From Agreia pratensis (GTDB taxonomy: Bacteria; Actinomycetota; Actinomycetes; Actinomycetales; Microbacteriaceae): a stretch of 64,000 bases of DNA. Below, piece after piece: positions 23,681-32,353 of the stretch. The stretch lies in contig NZ_FXAY01000001.1 in assembly GCF_900177685.1 (NCBI RefSeq), positions 806,001 to 870,000 of the forward strand, read 5' to 3'. Under the pieces are notes generated by a model that was not told the DNA's origin, made no database searches, and saw only the letters and a program-made list of their open reading frames with translations. Made by a program: the position numbers and the translations under genes. Every line of letters starts with the position of its first letter. The stretch's first letter is position 1.

Positions 23681-25089
23681 GCGCACCCAGCGTCGTCTGG
23701 TTTCGTGACGACCTGCGGGTCGCAGACAACCCGGCCCTGCACGAGGCCGCCCAGCGTGGCGAGCCGATCGTGTGCCTCTACATCCTGGATGACGCCAGCT
23801 CCGACATCAGGCCGCTGGGCGGCGCGGCCCGCTGGTGGCTGCACCACAGCCTCGACACCCTCGCCTCGTCGCTGCGCGACCTCGGGCTCGATCTCACCCT
23901 TCGACGCGGCGCGGCCTCCGACGTCATCGACTCGGTCGTCGCCGAGACAGGGGCGAAGGCCGTCTTCTGGAACCGTCGGTACGGCGAGGCCGAACGCGCG
24001 GTGGATGCCGGCATCAAGTCGTCGCTGCGCGCTGCGGGCATCGAGGCCCGAAGCACTCAGGCGTCGCTTTTGTTCGAGCCCTGGACCGTACTCACCGGGC
24101 AGGGCGCGCCCTATCGCGTGTTCACGCCGTTCTACCGGTCGTGCCTCGCCCAAGCCGAGCCACGGCATCCGCTGCCTGTCGACGACGAGGTCTCGGCCTT
24201 CGACGGCGTGACCGGCGACGATCTGGCCGACTGGGCACTGCTGCCCACTCAGCCCGACTGGGCGGGCGGGCTGCGCGAGGCGTGGGTTCCCGGAGAGAAG
24301 ACCGCGCTCGAGAGGCTGCGCGCGTTCCTGGCCGACGAACTCTCGTCGTATGTGGCCGAGCAGGATCTGCCCGCGCAGGATGCGACATCCGGTCTCTCGC
24401 CGTATCTGCGTTGGGGCGAGATCAGCCCGTTTCAGGTGTGGCACGAGACCCGCTCGTTCGTGGCGTCGCTCGACAGGCGAACGTCGGAGGGCGCCACAGC
24501 AGCCGAGGGCGCGAGCGCGTTCCTGCGCCAGCTCGTGTGGCGAGAGTTCTCGTACCATCTGCTGTTCCACTGGCCGCAGATCACCCACGCCAACATGAGG
24601 CCCGCCTTCGACGACTTCCCGTGGTCCGAGCCGACCGACGTCGTGATGGAGGCGTGGCAGATGGGTCGCACCGGCATCCCGCTCGTCGATGCGGGCATGC
24701 GCGAACTGTGGCAGACGGGCATCATGCACAACCGGGTGCGCATGGTCGTGGCGTCGTTTCTCGTGAAGAATCTGCGCATCGACTGGCGCGAGGGCGAGCG
24801 GTGGTTCTGGGACACACTGGTAGACGCGGACCCCGCAGCGAACGCGGTGAACTGGCAGTGGGTCGCGGGGTCGGGGGTCGACGCGGCGCCCTACTTCCGC
24901 GTATTCAACCCCGAGTTGCAGGCCACCAAGTTCGACCCGCACCGCGAATACATCCGCCGATTCGTGCCCGACATCGACGACGAGACCTACCCGCCGCCGC
25001 TCGTCGACCTCAAAGAGTCGCGCAAGGCCGCACTGGATGCCTATGCCTCGATCTCGAAGGATCGTGCGTTGGGCGAGCCGGGCGCCTAG
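23677..25089 (+). CDS. phr: Deoxyribodipyrimidine photo-lyase
   Basis: 470 residues. An N-terminal antenna-binding Rossmann domain (VVWFRDDLRVADNPAL) is followed by the FAD-binding helical domain with GIPLVDAGMRELWQTG, HNRVRMVVASFLVKNL and NWQWVAGSGVDAAPYFR. This is a class I CPD photolyase that uses blue light to split pyrimidine dimers. Its last base triplet overlaps the stop of the convergent gene within a CTAG sequence. Confidence 0.95.
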   Translation: MSAPSVVWFRDDLRVADNPALHEAAQRGEPIVCLYILDDASSDIRPLGGAARWWLHHSLDTLASSLRDLGLDLTLRRGAASDVIDSVVAETGAKAVFWNRRYGEAERAVDAGIKSSLRAAGIEARSTQASLLFEPWTVLTGQGAPYRVFTPFYRSCLAQAEPRHPLPVDDEVSAFDGVTGDDLADWALLPTQPDWAGGLREAWVPGEKTALERLRAFLADELSSYVAEQDLPAQDATSGLSPYLRWGEISPFQVWHETRSFVASLDRRTSEGATAAEGASAFLRQLVWREFSYHLLFHWPQITHANMRPAFDDFPWSEPTDVVMEAWQMGRTGIPLVDAGMRELWQTGIMHNRVRMVVASFLVKNLRIDWREGERWFWDTLVDADPAANAVNWQWVAGSGVDAAPYFRVFNPELQATKFDPHREYIRRFVPDIDDETYPPPLVDLKESRKAALDAYASISKDRALGEPGA

Positions 25090-26267
25090 ATCCCTTCGCC
25101 GGGCACGATCGTCGAGTCGATGCTGCGGTTCAGCGCCTGCGCGTCGGCGTCGAGATCTCGCAGCTGTTGCTGAAGGTCTCCGAGTCGCGTCTTCTTGTCG
25201 TTGATGGCCGTTCTACGCGTCTCGAGCTCGGAGTCGCGAGCGATGAGTGCAGCCTTGTCAGCATCGAAGCCGGCCGGATCGCCCGAGTAGCCGTAGGCCT
25301 GATTCTTGGCGATGAAGGCATCGATATCGGCGTTGAGTTGAGTCTGGTCGGCGTTGAAGGTGTTCGTGTCCGACTCGATCTCGTCTGCGAGCGCCAGAAT
25401 CTGGTTCGACAGATCTGTCGTCTGCTTCTCGAGGTCGCTGAACACCTTCATATACGAGGCATGCAGCCCGACGACGATGCTCCGGTCGCCGAAGTAGCGC
25501 TTGTAGTACGTTTCGAGTTCGGGGTCGAGATCGGCGAATTCGGTTCCGACGATGGAGTGCAGCTCGGTGATGCGGGTGCCCGGCTGCGAGATCGCATAGG
25601 CGTCCATGCGGTCGGCGAGCTCGGGATCGTCTCCGTGTTCCTCGTAGGCCTTCTCGAGCAGTACGCCCAGTCGGTCCTGCGACTTCTTGTCGAGGCGGTC
25701 GAAGGCGGCGTGCAACATCTCGTGTGCCGCCGTGACCTCGCGCAGCCCGTCGAGGCGCTCTTCAGTGACGTTATAGAGATGGATGGTCTCACCCGTGTAG
25801 CAGCCGAGGAGGAACTGCTCGGGGCGGATTCCGCAGGCCGTGTTGAATTCGTTTGCCGTGTTCAGCTCGGGATGACTCGTGTAGAAGATGAAGGTGCCGA
25901 CGTCGTTCAGATCGGCACGCTCGACCAACGACGAGATGTTGTCGCTCGGGGTGTAGTCGGCCACCGATTGCCGGTCGGCGATGAGTCGAGCATTGGCCAT
26001 GTAATAGACGCCGCCCGAAACGGGGAGTGCGATCGAGAGCAACGCCGCCACACCGACCATCAGGCCCTGCCACCAGGTCATTCCGCGCGTGCGCACGGGC
26101 TTGGGCGACCCGGATGCGTAGGGCCGGGGTGACTGCGAGGGATACTGCTGGGTCTGCTGCGGCGGATAGGGCTGATGCTGGGTCTGCTGCTGCGGCATCG
26201 GAGGAACCGGTGGTCGACCTGCTGCGCCGCTCTGCTCGGGGCCGGTCGGATACGGGGGCAGACTCAC
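25086..26267 (-). CDS. Membrane-anchored HExxH (putative zinc metallopeptidase) protein with coiled coil
   Basis: 393 residues. Residues 1-60 are Pro/Gln-rich and probably cytoplasmic. A helix at about 67-92 anchors the protein. The outer part contains HEMLH at 182-186 inside EVTAAHEMLHAAFDRL, the zinc-site pattern of many metallopeptidases. Cys 145 and Cys 156 could pair. The last 130 residues are a heptad-rich coiled coil (SDLEKQTTDLSNQILALADE onward). GTG 26267 is the only start that gives a sensible N-terminus. Peptidase activity is inferred from the motif alone; a third zinc ligand is not obvious. Confidence 0.75.
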   Translation of the reverse strand: MSLPPYPTGPEQSGAAGRPPVPPMPQQQTQHQPYPPQQTQQYPSQSPRPYASGSPKPVRTRGMTWWQGLMVGVAALLSIALPVSGGVYYMANARLIADRQSVADYTPSDNISSLVERADLNDVGTFIFYTSHPELNTANEFNTACGIRPEQFLLGCYTGETIHLYNVTEERLDGLREVTAAHEMLHAAFDRLDKKSQDRLGVLLEKAYEEHGDDPELADRMDAYAISQPGTRITELHSIVGTEFADLDPELETYYKRYFGDRSIVVGLHASYMKVFSDLEKQTTDLSNQILALADEIESDTNTFNADQTQLNADIDAFIAKNQAYGYSGDPAGFDADKAALIARDSELETRRTAINDKKTRLGDLQQQLRDLDADAQALNRSIDSTIVPGEGI

Positions 26268-26376
26268 GGAGGTTCCTAACACTCGACACAATCCTGCTGA
26301 CCAGACTAGCGGGGGGCGGATTTTGCGGGAGGACGAGCCGAATAGACTTGACGGTGATCGCGAGACGAGGAGCACG

Positions 26377-26994
26377 ATGAGCACACGCTGGACACGCGTC
26401 GCTCGTGGCACGCTCGCCGCCGGGTTCTCGACCTTCGTGGCCGCCTTCTCTCACGCTGCTGCCGGGGGAAGCGCGCCCAGCATCGCGGCACTCTCGCTGG
26501 CCATCGCCTTCTCGACCATGATCTGCGTGGCCCTCGCGGGGCGCGGGCTCTCGTATTGGCGTATCGGCGCCTCGGTCGCCGTGAGCCAGGTCTTCTTCCA
26601 CACGCTCTTCAGCCTCATCGCCACGCCCGCCGCGCGCGCGCCGGGTTCCGCCCCGGCCGCCCATAGCGGCCACGATATGGCCGCGATGTTCGCGCCGACG
26701 GGCCCCGCGGCATCCAGCGCCCTCGCAATCGGCATCGATGTCGCCATGATCGCGGGCCACGTGTTCGCCGCGGTCGTGACCTTTGCCGCCATCGTCTGGG
26801 GCGAGCGCGCCGTTCGCGGCCTGCTCGCTGCCGCGCTCGTGCGTGCGACGCGCCTCTCGGCCCTCCTTGTTCCCTCGCCGTCCTTCGCTCCCCCCGCGAT
26901 CAGGGTGGGGCGCGTGCATCGCATCGACGCCCCGGCCATGCTCGAGGTGCTGCGGGCCTCCCTCTGGCACCGCGGCCCACCGCTCTTCGCCTGA
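26377..26994 (+). CDS. Multi-spanning membrane protein of the copper cluster
   Basis: 205 residues with about five hydrophobic segments. A His/Met-rich loop, HSGHDMAAM, at 96-104 looks like a copper-binding site. ATG 26377 follows ACGAGGAG. It lies 155 bp before a YcnI-type gene and in the same direction as the CopC-type gene, so a role in copper handling is likely. Family name not recognised. Confidence 0.75.
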   Translation: MSTRWTRVARGTLAAGFSTFVAAFSHAAAGGSAPSIAALSLAIAFSTMICVALAGRGLSYWRIGASVAVSQVFFHTLFSLIATPAARAPGSAPAAHSGHDMAAMFAPTGPAASSALAIGIDVAMIAGHVFAAVVTFAAIVWGERAVRGLLAAALVRATRLSALLVPSPSFAPPAIRVGRVHRIDAPAMLEVLRASLWHRGPPLFA

Positions 26995-27148
26995 CCTTTC
27001 CCCTTCCTCGGGCCCTATCTTCGGGCCAGCACTTCGCGGGCACGCACTCGCCCGCGCACCGAGGCATTTTCGCGCACCCTGCGCATTCATCTCGCCGGAG
27101 CAGCCGCGCCTTCGACGCGCCCCTCCGCACTCTTTTCAAGGACTCACC

Positions 27149-27886
27149 ATGAAGAAATCCACCTCGCTCACCCTCGCCTCGACCGGCCTCGGCCTCGGCG
27201 TTCTGTTGGCCGTCGCCGTTCCTCTCTCGGCGAGCGCACACGTGAGCGTCACCCCCGCCGCGACGGCCGCGGGGTCGTACACCGTGCTCACGTTCGCCGT
27301 TCCGCACGGATGCGATGGGTCGGCCACGACCTCGATCACCATCGACATTCCCGAGACGATCGCGTCGGTGACGCCCACCGTCAACCCCAACTGGGACGTC
27401 TCGAAGGTCATGACCCCGCTGGCCACCCCAACGACGAATGCTGAAGGCGCAACCGCGTCGGAGCGCGTCGGTCAGGTCGTCTACACCGCCAAGACTCCGC
27501 TGGCAGACGGCTACCGCGACACCTTCGCGCTCTCACTGCAGCTGCCGACCGACGCCGCGGGCACGACCCTCGACTTCCCCGTGCTGCAGACCTGCGAGAC
27601 CGGCTCGACGAACTGGAATGAGATCCCGGCCGAGGGTGCTGACGAAGACTCGGTCGAGCACCCGGCGCCCAACATCAAGGTGACCGACGCCGTGGCGACC
27701 GAGGCCGACGGCGACCCGATGCCGGCTGGCTCCATGGCGTCGGATGCGACGGGCTCGGCATCGAACACGGCCTCCGGTTCGTCTGATGATGTGCTGGCAC
27801 GCGTGCTCGGTATCGGCGGACTCGTGGTCGGTGCCGTCGGCGTCGTCATCGCCGTCGTGGCCACGCGACGCTCGCGGGCGGCCTAA
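27149..27886 (+). CDS. YcnI-type (DUF1775) copper-binding surface protein
   Basis: 245 residues. The signal peptide is cleaved after SASA, so the mature protein starts with His 31 (HVSVTP). In YcnI proteins this N-terminal His forms a copper brace. The domain runs to about 170 with conserved PHGCDGSATTSI and PNWDVSK. An acidic, Ser/Gly-rich tail and a C-terminal membrane helix (about 220-240) anchor it outside the membrane. AAGGACT precedes the ATG. It is followed after 4 bp by the CopC gene. Confidence 0.92.
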   Translation: MKKSTSLTLASTGLGLGVLLAVAVPLSASAHVSVTPAATAAGSYTVLTFAVPHGCDGSATTSITIDIPETIASVTPTVNPNWDVSKVMTPLATPTTNAEGATASERVGQVVYTAKTPLADGYRDTFALSLQLPTDAAGTTLDFPVLQTCETGSTNWNEIPAEGADEDSVEHPAPNIKVTDAVATEADGDPMPAGSMASDATGSASNTASGSSDDVLARVLGIGGLVVGAVGVVIAVVATRRSRAA

Positions 27887-27890
27887 GCGC

Positions 27891-28595
27891 ATGCGCATCG
27901 CTCTGCCGAGGTTCTCGAGTGGCGTGACCGTGGCGATCGGCGCCCTGGCGCTGCTCGGCACGGGAGCGCTCGCGGTCGGCGCAATCGGGCAGCTTCCGCC
28001 CGCATCCGCGCACAACTATCTCGTGTCGTCGACCCCGGAGGCGGGGTCCGTGCTCACCGTACTGCCGAGCGACTTCGTGATCACGACCAACGATGTGCTG
28101 CTCGACTTCGGCGGGGGGAGCACCGGATCGGCCGGCGCCCTCGAGGTTCAGGGCCCCGACGGCCTGTTCTACGGCGACGGATGCGTGACCGTTGCGGGGC
28201 CGTCGATCTCGACGGCCGCCGCACTCGGTCCGGCCGGCGACTACACGGTGCTCTGGCGCGTCGTCTCGACCGACGGGCATCCGGTGTCGAATCAGTTCTC
28301 GTTCACGTGGAAGCCGGATGCGGGGCAGCCCGCCTCGCCCGGCTCCACGACCGCGCCCGTCTGCCCGACGGCGGCCGACGCCTCCGGTGACGGTGCGTCG
28401 ACCGGTTCTGCAAGCGGCTCCGACTCCTCGTCGGTCGCTGAGACATCAGACGAGGAGTTCGTATCAGTGCTGGCGTGGGGTGGCGGAGCTCTCGCCGCCG
28501 TCGCGGTGGCCGTCGGCGTGACTCTGTTCATCCTGCGGCGACCGAAACTGGGAGCGGGCTCCGGAAGTGATTCACGCTCCTCGAGCGATATCTAG
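27891..28595 (+). CDS. CopC-domain copper-binding protein
   Basis: 234 residues. The signal peptide ends in ASA, leaving His 41 (HNYLVSSTP) as mature residue 1. The second conserved His is at 130 in STDGHPVSNQFSFTW, so the Cu(II) site of CopC looks complete. A Ser/Gly linker and a C-terminal membrane helix (about 194-214) follow. It starts 4 bp after ycnI and is followed by a strong terminator, so the copper operon ends here. No CopD import domain is fused. Confidence 0.92.
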   Translation: MRIALPRFSSGVTVAIGALALLGTGALAVGAIGQLPPASAHNYLVSSTPEAGSVLTVLPSDFVITTNDVLLDFGGGSTGSAGALEVQGPDGLFYGDGCVTVAGPSISTAAALGPAGDYTVLWRVVSTDGHPVSNQFSFTWKPDAGQPASPGSTTAPVCPTAADASGDGASTGSASGSDSSSVAETSDEEFVSVLAWGGGALAAVAVAVGVTLFILRRPKLGAGSGSDSRSSSDI

Positions 28596-28602
28596 CCCTG
28601 CC

Positions 28603-28646
28603 GCGAATCGGAGCTCTCACCGAGACTGGTGAGAGCTTCGATTCGC
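28603..28646 (+). terminator. Terminator of the copper operon
   Basis: A stem of 19 pairs with one mismatch (GCGAATCG and AGCTCTCACC on the left, inverse on the right) encloses a 6-nt loop. It starts 7 bp after the CopC stop. Confidence 0.8.
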
Positions 28647-28684
28647 AGACTTCGCGAAAGGAGCGAGGAAAGAGCAGGAATAGC

Positions 28685-28912
28685 GTGATCGCACACAGCA
28701 CCGCCTCGCCGACTCGACAAGCCGTATCGCTGGTCAGACTCTCACCGACGGAATGGCGGGTCTCAGATCCCCGCGTCTCAGCTCACGACGCGGCGTCGCT
28801 GCTCGGGTTCATCGAAGCACGTGGCCCCATCTTCGAGGTGACTCTTGTGAACCGCGGCGTCGCTTCTCATACTGCGCGCAGCCTCGACGACGCGCTGGAA
28901 CTCTTCGCCTAG
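28685..28912 (+). CDS. Small protein of unknown function
   Basis: 75 residues from a GTG start with CAGGA upstream. The sequence has a strand-helix-strand pattern (LVRLSPTEWRVSDP, ASLLGFIEARG, FEVTLVNRG) that resembles short actinobacterial proteins of unknown role. Codon use is like that of its neighbours. No membrane segment. Confidence 0.55.
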   Translation: MIAHSTASPTRQAVSLVRLSPTEWRVSDPRVSAHDAASLLGFIEARGPIFEVTLVNRGVASHTARSLDDALELFA

Positions 28913-28991
28913 AGTCATAGATCGGGTCGTGTCTCGCCTAATGTGGGAGGATCACCGCGCGCAGCGGTGCGCTGAGGCACGAGGGGACATC

Positions 28992-29321
28992 ATGGGAAAG
29001 TTGCTATACGGTGACTCCGACATCGAGATCGAGTTCGACGACCGGGCGCTGACGCACCTGCAGATCGTGATCGGCTCGAAGCTGCGGCGTGGAGAAAGCT
29101 TCTTCTTCTCGTGGAAAGACGACCCCGCCATCGGCGACGGTCGCTCGAGCATCTGGCTCGACAAGTCGATTCCGCTCTATTTCAAGTTCTTCGGCGGCAA
29201 GATGCCCACGCTGAACCGCGAGTGGCTCGAGATTCTCACATCCTCGGCGAACAGCGGGCAGGGGCTCATCTTCTCCGAAGAGCCGAACGGCGCCACGAAC
29301 CCGCCCCGGGGTCACGTCTAA
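28992..29321 (+). CDS. DUF7882-type small protein (often mislabelled ATP-dependent DNA ligase)
   Basis: 109 residues. MGKLLYGDSDIEIEFDDR and LQIVIGSKLRRGESFFFSW match a short family I recall as conserved in Microbacteriaceae and of unknown function. It has no ligase catalytic lysine motif. ATG 28992 gives the conserved N-terminus; upstream in-frame sequence is not conserved in style. Confidence 0.75.
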   Translation: MGKLLYGDSDIEIEFDDRALTHLQIVIGSKLRRGESFFFSWKDDPAIGDGRSSIWLDKSIPLYFKFFGGKMPTLNREWLEILTSSANSGQGLIFSEEPNGATNPPRGHV

Positions 29322-29479
29322 ACGACCCGCCGCTCTCGGGCGCCGCGCGCATCCTGACACGCCCAACACCCCCTCAATAGGGGTACTTTAAACCTGTTGT
29401 TTACACGCGCGTCTCGCTGCCGTCGCGCACTGTCCCTTGGATGGATGAATACCACTCGTCATCCGAACAAGGGATCTCC

Positions 29480-32134
29480 ATGCCCCGAACGCACCACACT
29501 CGGCTCAGGCTCGGCCTGGCACTCGCCGCCGGAGCCGCACTCGCCGCCGGCCCCATGATCGCTGCCCCCGCTGTGGCCGCCAGTACCGGGGTCATCATCA
29601 ATGAGGCGTACGTGAACGGCGGATCGACCGGCGCGAGCTACGTCAACAAATTCGTCGAGCTCTACAACCCGACCGACGCCGCTGTCGATCTGAGCACGAT
29701 GTCGCTGCAGTACCGGGCCGCGGGCAAGGCTGACGACCCCACCGGCGTCCTGCCGCTGACGGGAACCATCCCCGCCGGCGGACACTACCTGATTCAGGGC
29801 ACGAGCAATGCCGCGAACGGAGCGCCTCTGCCGACCCCAGACGCTACGGCCAAGTTCTCGTTCGCCGGCGGAGGAGGAACCCTGTTCCTGGCGAATCAGA
29901 CGACAGCGCTGGCCGCACCGTCCATCGGTTCCCTGGTGAACAACCCGGCCGTCATCGACCTGCTGGGCTATGGCTCGTCGAACACCTTCGAGGGCGCTGC
30001 GGCTGTGACGCCGTCGGTGACCACATCGTTGACCCGCACAAGTGCGGTCGACAGCGACGTGAACTCCGCAGACTTCGCCGTCGCGCCGCCGACACCTGAG
30101 AACAGCGGGGGCGAGCAGGCACCGGAACCGGAGGAACCGTCTGGGCCGCCGGTCACCGCCACGATCGCCGACATTCAGGGCACGACGGATGCGAGTCCCC
30201 TCGCCGGTCAGGCCGTCATCACCCGCGGAGTCGTCACCGCCAGCTACCCATCCGGCGGCTTCGACGGCTACGTCATCCAGACGCCGGGCACCGGAGGGGC
30301 GGTCGACCTGGCGACGCACACGGCATCCGACGGCCTGTTCGTCTTCTCGTCGGCGACGGTGTCACAGGCCCCCATCGGCGCGTACGTCGAGGTCACCGGC
30401 ACCGTGTCGGAGTACCAGGGCCTGACCGAGGTGACCGTCGCATCCGATGGCCTGACCGTGCTGACCGAGGCGGCGACGACGCCGATACCGGCCACACTCG
30501 CTGTGCCTGTCGACCCCACCCAGCGGGAGTCTCTCGAGAGCATGCTGATCGCTCCTGCGGGCGACTACACGGTCACCGACAATTACGACACGAACTTCTT
30601 CGGGTCGGTGGTGCTCGTAGCCGGATCCGAGCCGCTCACGACCCCGACATCGGTGACCGAGCCCGGCAGCGCCGAGTACCGAGCGCTCCTGGCGGCGAAC
30701 ACCGCGGCCAAGGTGACTCTCGACGATGGTGCGAGCACGAACTTCAGCAGCGCGGCGAACACCGCGAAGCCGCTGCCGTATCTGACCGTCGAGAACCCCG
30801 TGCGCATCGGCGCAGCGGTGACATTCACACGCCCGGTCGTGCTCGACTACCGCTTCGACACCTGGAGCCTGCAACCCACCCAGGAGTTGACGCCGTCGAA
30901 CGCCGCCGAGGTGCAGCCCGCGACCTTCGAGAACACGCGCAAGCCCTCCCCCGCGGCTGTCGGAGGCGACGCGACGGTCGCCTCATTCAACGTGCTGAAC
31001 TACTTCTCGACCACGGGCGATGAGTTGAGCGGATGCTCGTACTACACCGACCGCGAGGGCGACCCCGTGACCGTGAACAAGGGGTGCGACGCTCGCGGGG
31101 CAGCCGAGCAGGAGGACCTCGACCGGCAGCAGGCAAAGATCGTCTCGGCCATCAATGCGCTCGACGCCGATGTCGTCTCGCTCGAAGAGATCGAGAACTC
31201 CGCCCGCTTCGGAGAGCAACGCGACGCATCACTTGCTCAGTTGACGGCGGCCCTCAATGCCGCGGCCGGTGCTGGCACCTGGGCGTTCGTGCCCTCACCC
31301 TCAGCGATTCCGGCCGATGAGGATGTGATTCGCACGGCCTTCATCTACAAGCCGGCCGTCATCAAGACCGTCGGCTCCTCGGTGATCCTCGACGACCCGG
31401 CGTTCGTCAATGCCCGCGATCCGCTGTCGCAGGTGTTCGCACTCGCCGATGGCGGAGACGACAGCCGGTTCATGGTGATCGTGAACCACTTCAAGTCGAA
31501 GAGTTCGGGAACAGGCGCAGACGCGAATCAGAACGACGGGCAGAGCGGATCGAACGCCTCACGAGTGCGGCAAGCCAACGCCCTCGTGACCTTCGCCGCC
31601 GCGCGCAGGGCAGAGACGGGCATCGACCGAGTACTACTGAGCGGCGACTTCAACGCCTATGAGAAAGAGGATCCGGTCGATGTGATCCTCGCGGCCGGCT
31701 ACACCGATATCGGCGAGGCCACGGGCAAGAAGAGCTACGCGTTCGAGGGTGCGGTCGGCTCGCTCGATCACGTGTTCGCGTCGCCCGCTGCTGCGGCGGA
31801 TGTGACGGGTACAGACATCTGGAACATCAACTCGGTCGAGTCGATCGCCCTGGAGTACAGCCGTTACAACTACAACGCGCTCAACCTCTACCGGGCCGAT
31901 CCCTACCGATCGAGCGATCACGATCCGGTGGTCGTCGGGCTCGCGCTGCGCGGAGACGCGTCGGCAGACCCGGGGGATCCGGGCTCTCCTGGGGCGGCTG
32001 CTCCGACCCGCCTCGCGGCCACGGGAACTGACGCTTCACCATTGCCGATCGCGGCGCTGGCACTGCTCCTCCTCGGAGCGGGGTTCGCTCGTATAGCTCA
32101 GCATCGACGCCGCGAGTCGGCGCCGATCGAGTAG
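29480..32134 (+). CDS. ExeM/NucH-type extracellular endonuclease with LAATG wall-sorting tail
   Basis: 884 residues. The order is signal peptide, lamin-tail-like domain (about 35-160, IINEAYVNGG), Pro/Glu linker, OB-like region with IADIQGT, and an endonuclease/exonuclease/phosphatase domain from about 500. That domain shows ASFNVLNYF, VVSLEEIEN, FMVIVNHFKSKSSG, LLSGDFNAYE and SDHDPVVV. The C-terminus has LAATG at 845-849, a hydrophobic helix and HRRR, a class E-type sortase signal. It would degrade extracellular DNA at the cell surface, giving phosphate and nucleosides. AAGGGATCTCC precedes the ATG. The final four codons and stop lie in the downstream repeat. Confidence 0.92.
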   Translation: MPRTHHTRLRLGLALAAGAALAAGPMIAAPAVAASTGVIINEAYVNGGSTGASYVNKFVELYNPTDAAVDLSTMSLQYRAAGKADDPTGVLPLTGTIPAGGHYLIQGTSNAANGAPLPTPDATAKFSFAGGGGTLFLANQTTALAAPSIGSLVNNPAVIDLLGYGSSNTFEGAAAVTPSVTTSLTRTSAVDSDVNSADFAVAPPTPENSGGEQAPEPEEPSGPPVTATIADIQGTTDASPLAGQAVITRGVVTASYPSGGFDGYVIQTPGTGGAVDLATHTASDGLFVFSSATVSQAPIGAYVEVTGTVSEYQGLTEVTVASDGLTVLTEAATTPIPATLAVPVDPTQRESLESMLIAPAGDYTVTDNYDTNFFGSVVLVAGSEPLTTPTSVTEPGSAEYRALLAANTAAKVTLDDGASTNFSSAANTAKPLPYLTVENPVRIGAAVTFTRPVVLDYRFDTWSLQPTQELTPSNAAEVQPATFENTRKPSPAAVGGDATVASFNVLNYFSTTGDELSGCSYYTDREGDPVTVNKGCDARGAAEQEDLDRQQAKIVSAINALDADVVSLEEIENSARFGEQRDASLAQLTAALNAAAGAGTWAFVPSPSAIPADEDVIRTAFIYKPAVIKTVGSSVILDDPAFVNARDPLSQVFALADGGDDSRFMVIVNHFKSKSSGTGADANQNDGQSGSNASRVRQANALVTFAAARRAETGIDRVLLSGDFNAYEKEDPVDVILAAGYTDIGEATGKKSYAFEGAVGSLDHVFASPAAAADVTGTDIWNINSVESIALEYSRYNYNALNLYRADPYRSSDHDPVVVGLALRGDASADPGDPGSPGAAAPTRLAATGTDASPLPIAALALLLLGAGFARIAQHRRRESAPIE

Positions 32135-32280
32135 CGGCGCAACGGAGGAGCGCGACCATGCGCCGATCGAGTAGCGGCGCGACGGAGGAGCCCGATCATG
32201 CGCCGCTCAAGTAGCGGCGCGACGGAGGAGCGCGACCATGCGCCGATCGAGTAGCGGCGCGACGGAGGAGCCCGCGTATC
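32121..32280 (+). repeat. Four tandem 40-bp repeats overlapping the nuclease stop codon
   Basis: Units begin at 32121, 32161, 32201 and 32241 with exact 40-bp spacing. Each has the core GATCGAGTAGCGGCGC (GCTCAAGTAG in the third) followed by ACGGAGGAGC. The first unit supplies the codons for Ala-Pro-Ile-Glu and the TAG stop of the nuclease gene. Confidence 0.95.
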
Positions 32281-32309
32281 GAGATCACTGCAGCAGTGGT
32301 CTCGATACG
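32275..32309. repeat. REP-like hairpin closing the 40-bp repeat array
   Basis: CGTATCGAGATCACTG and CAGTGGTCTCGATACG pair over 16 bp with one G-U wobble and a 3-nt loop. The arm shares CGTATCGAGATC with the hairpin at 619-651. It lies between convergent genes, so it may terminate both. Confidence 0.9.
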
Positions 32310-32353
32310 GCCGTGGCCTGCCTACCCGGCCGGCGCAGGCGAGAGTACGGGCA

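Noticed and set aside
32121-32280. 40-bp repeats as a possible CRISPR array
   Set aside because: The units are contiguous with no unique spacers between them, and no cas genes are present.
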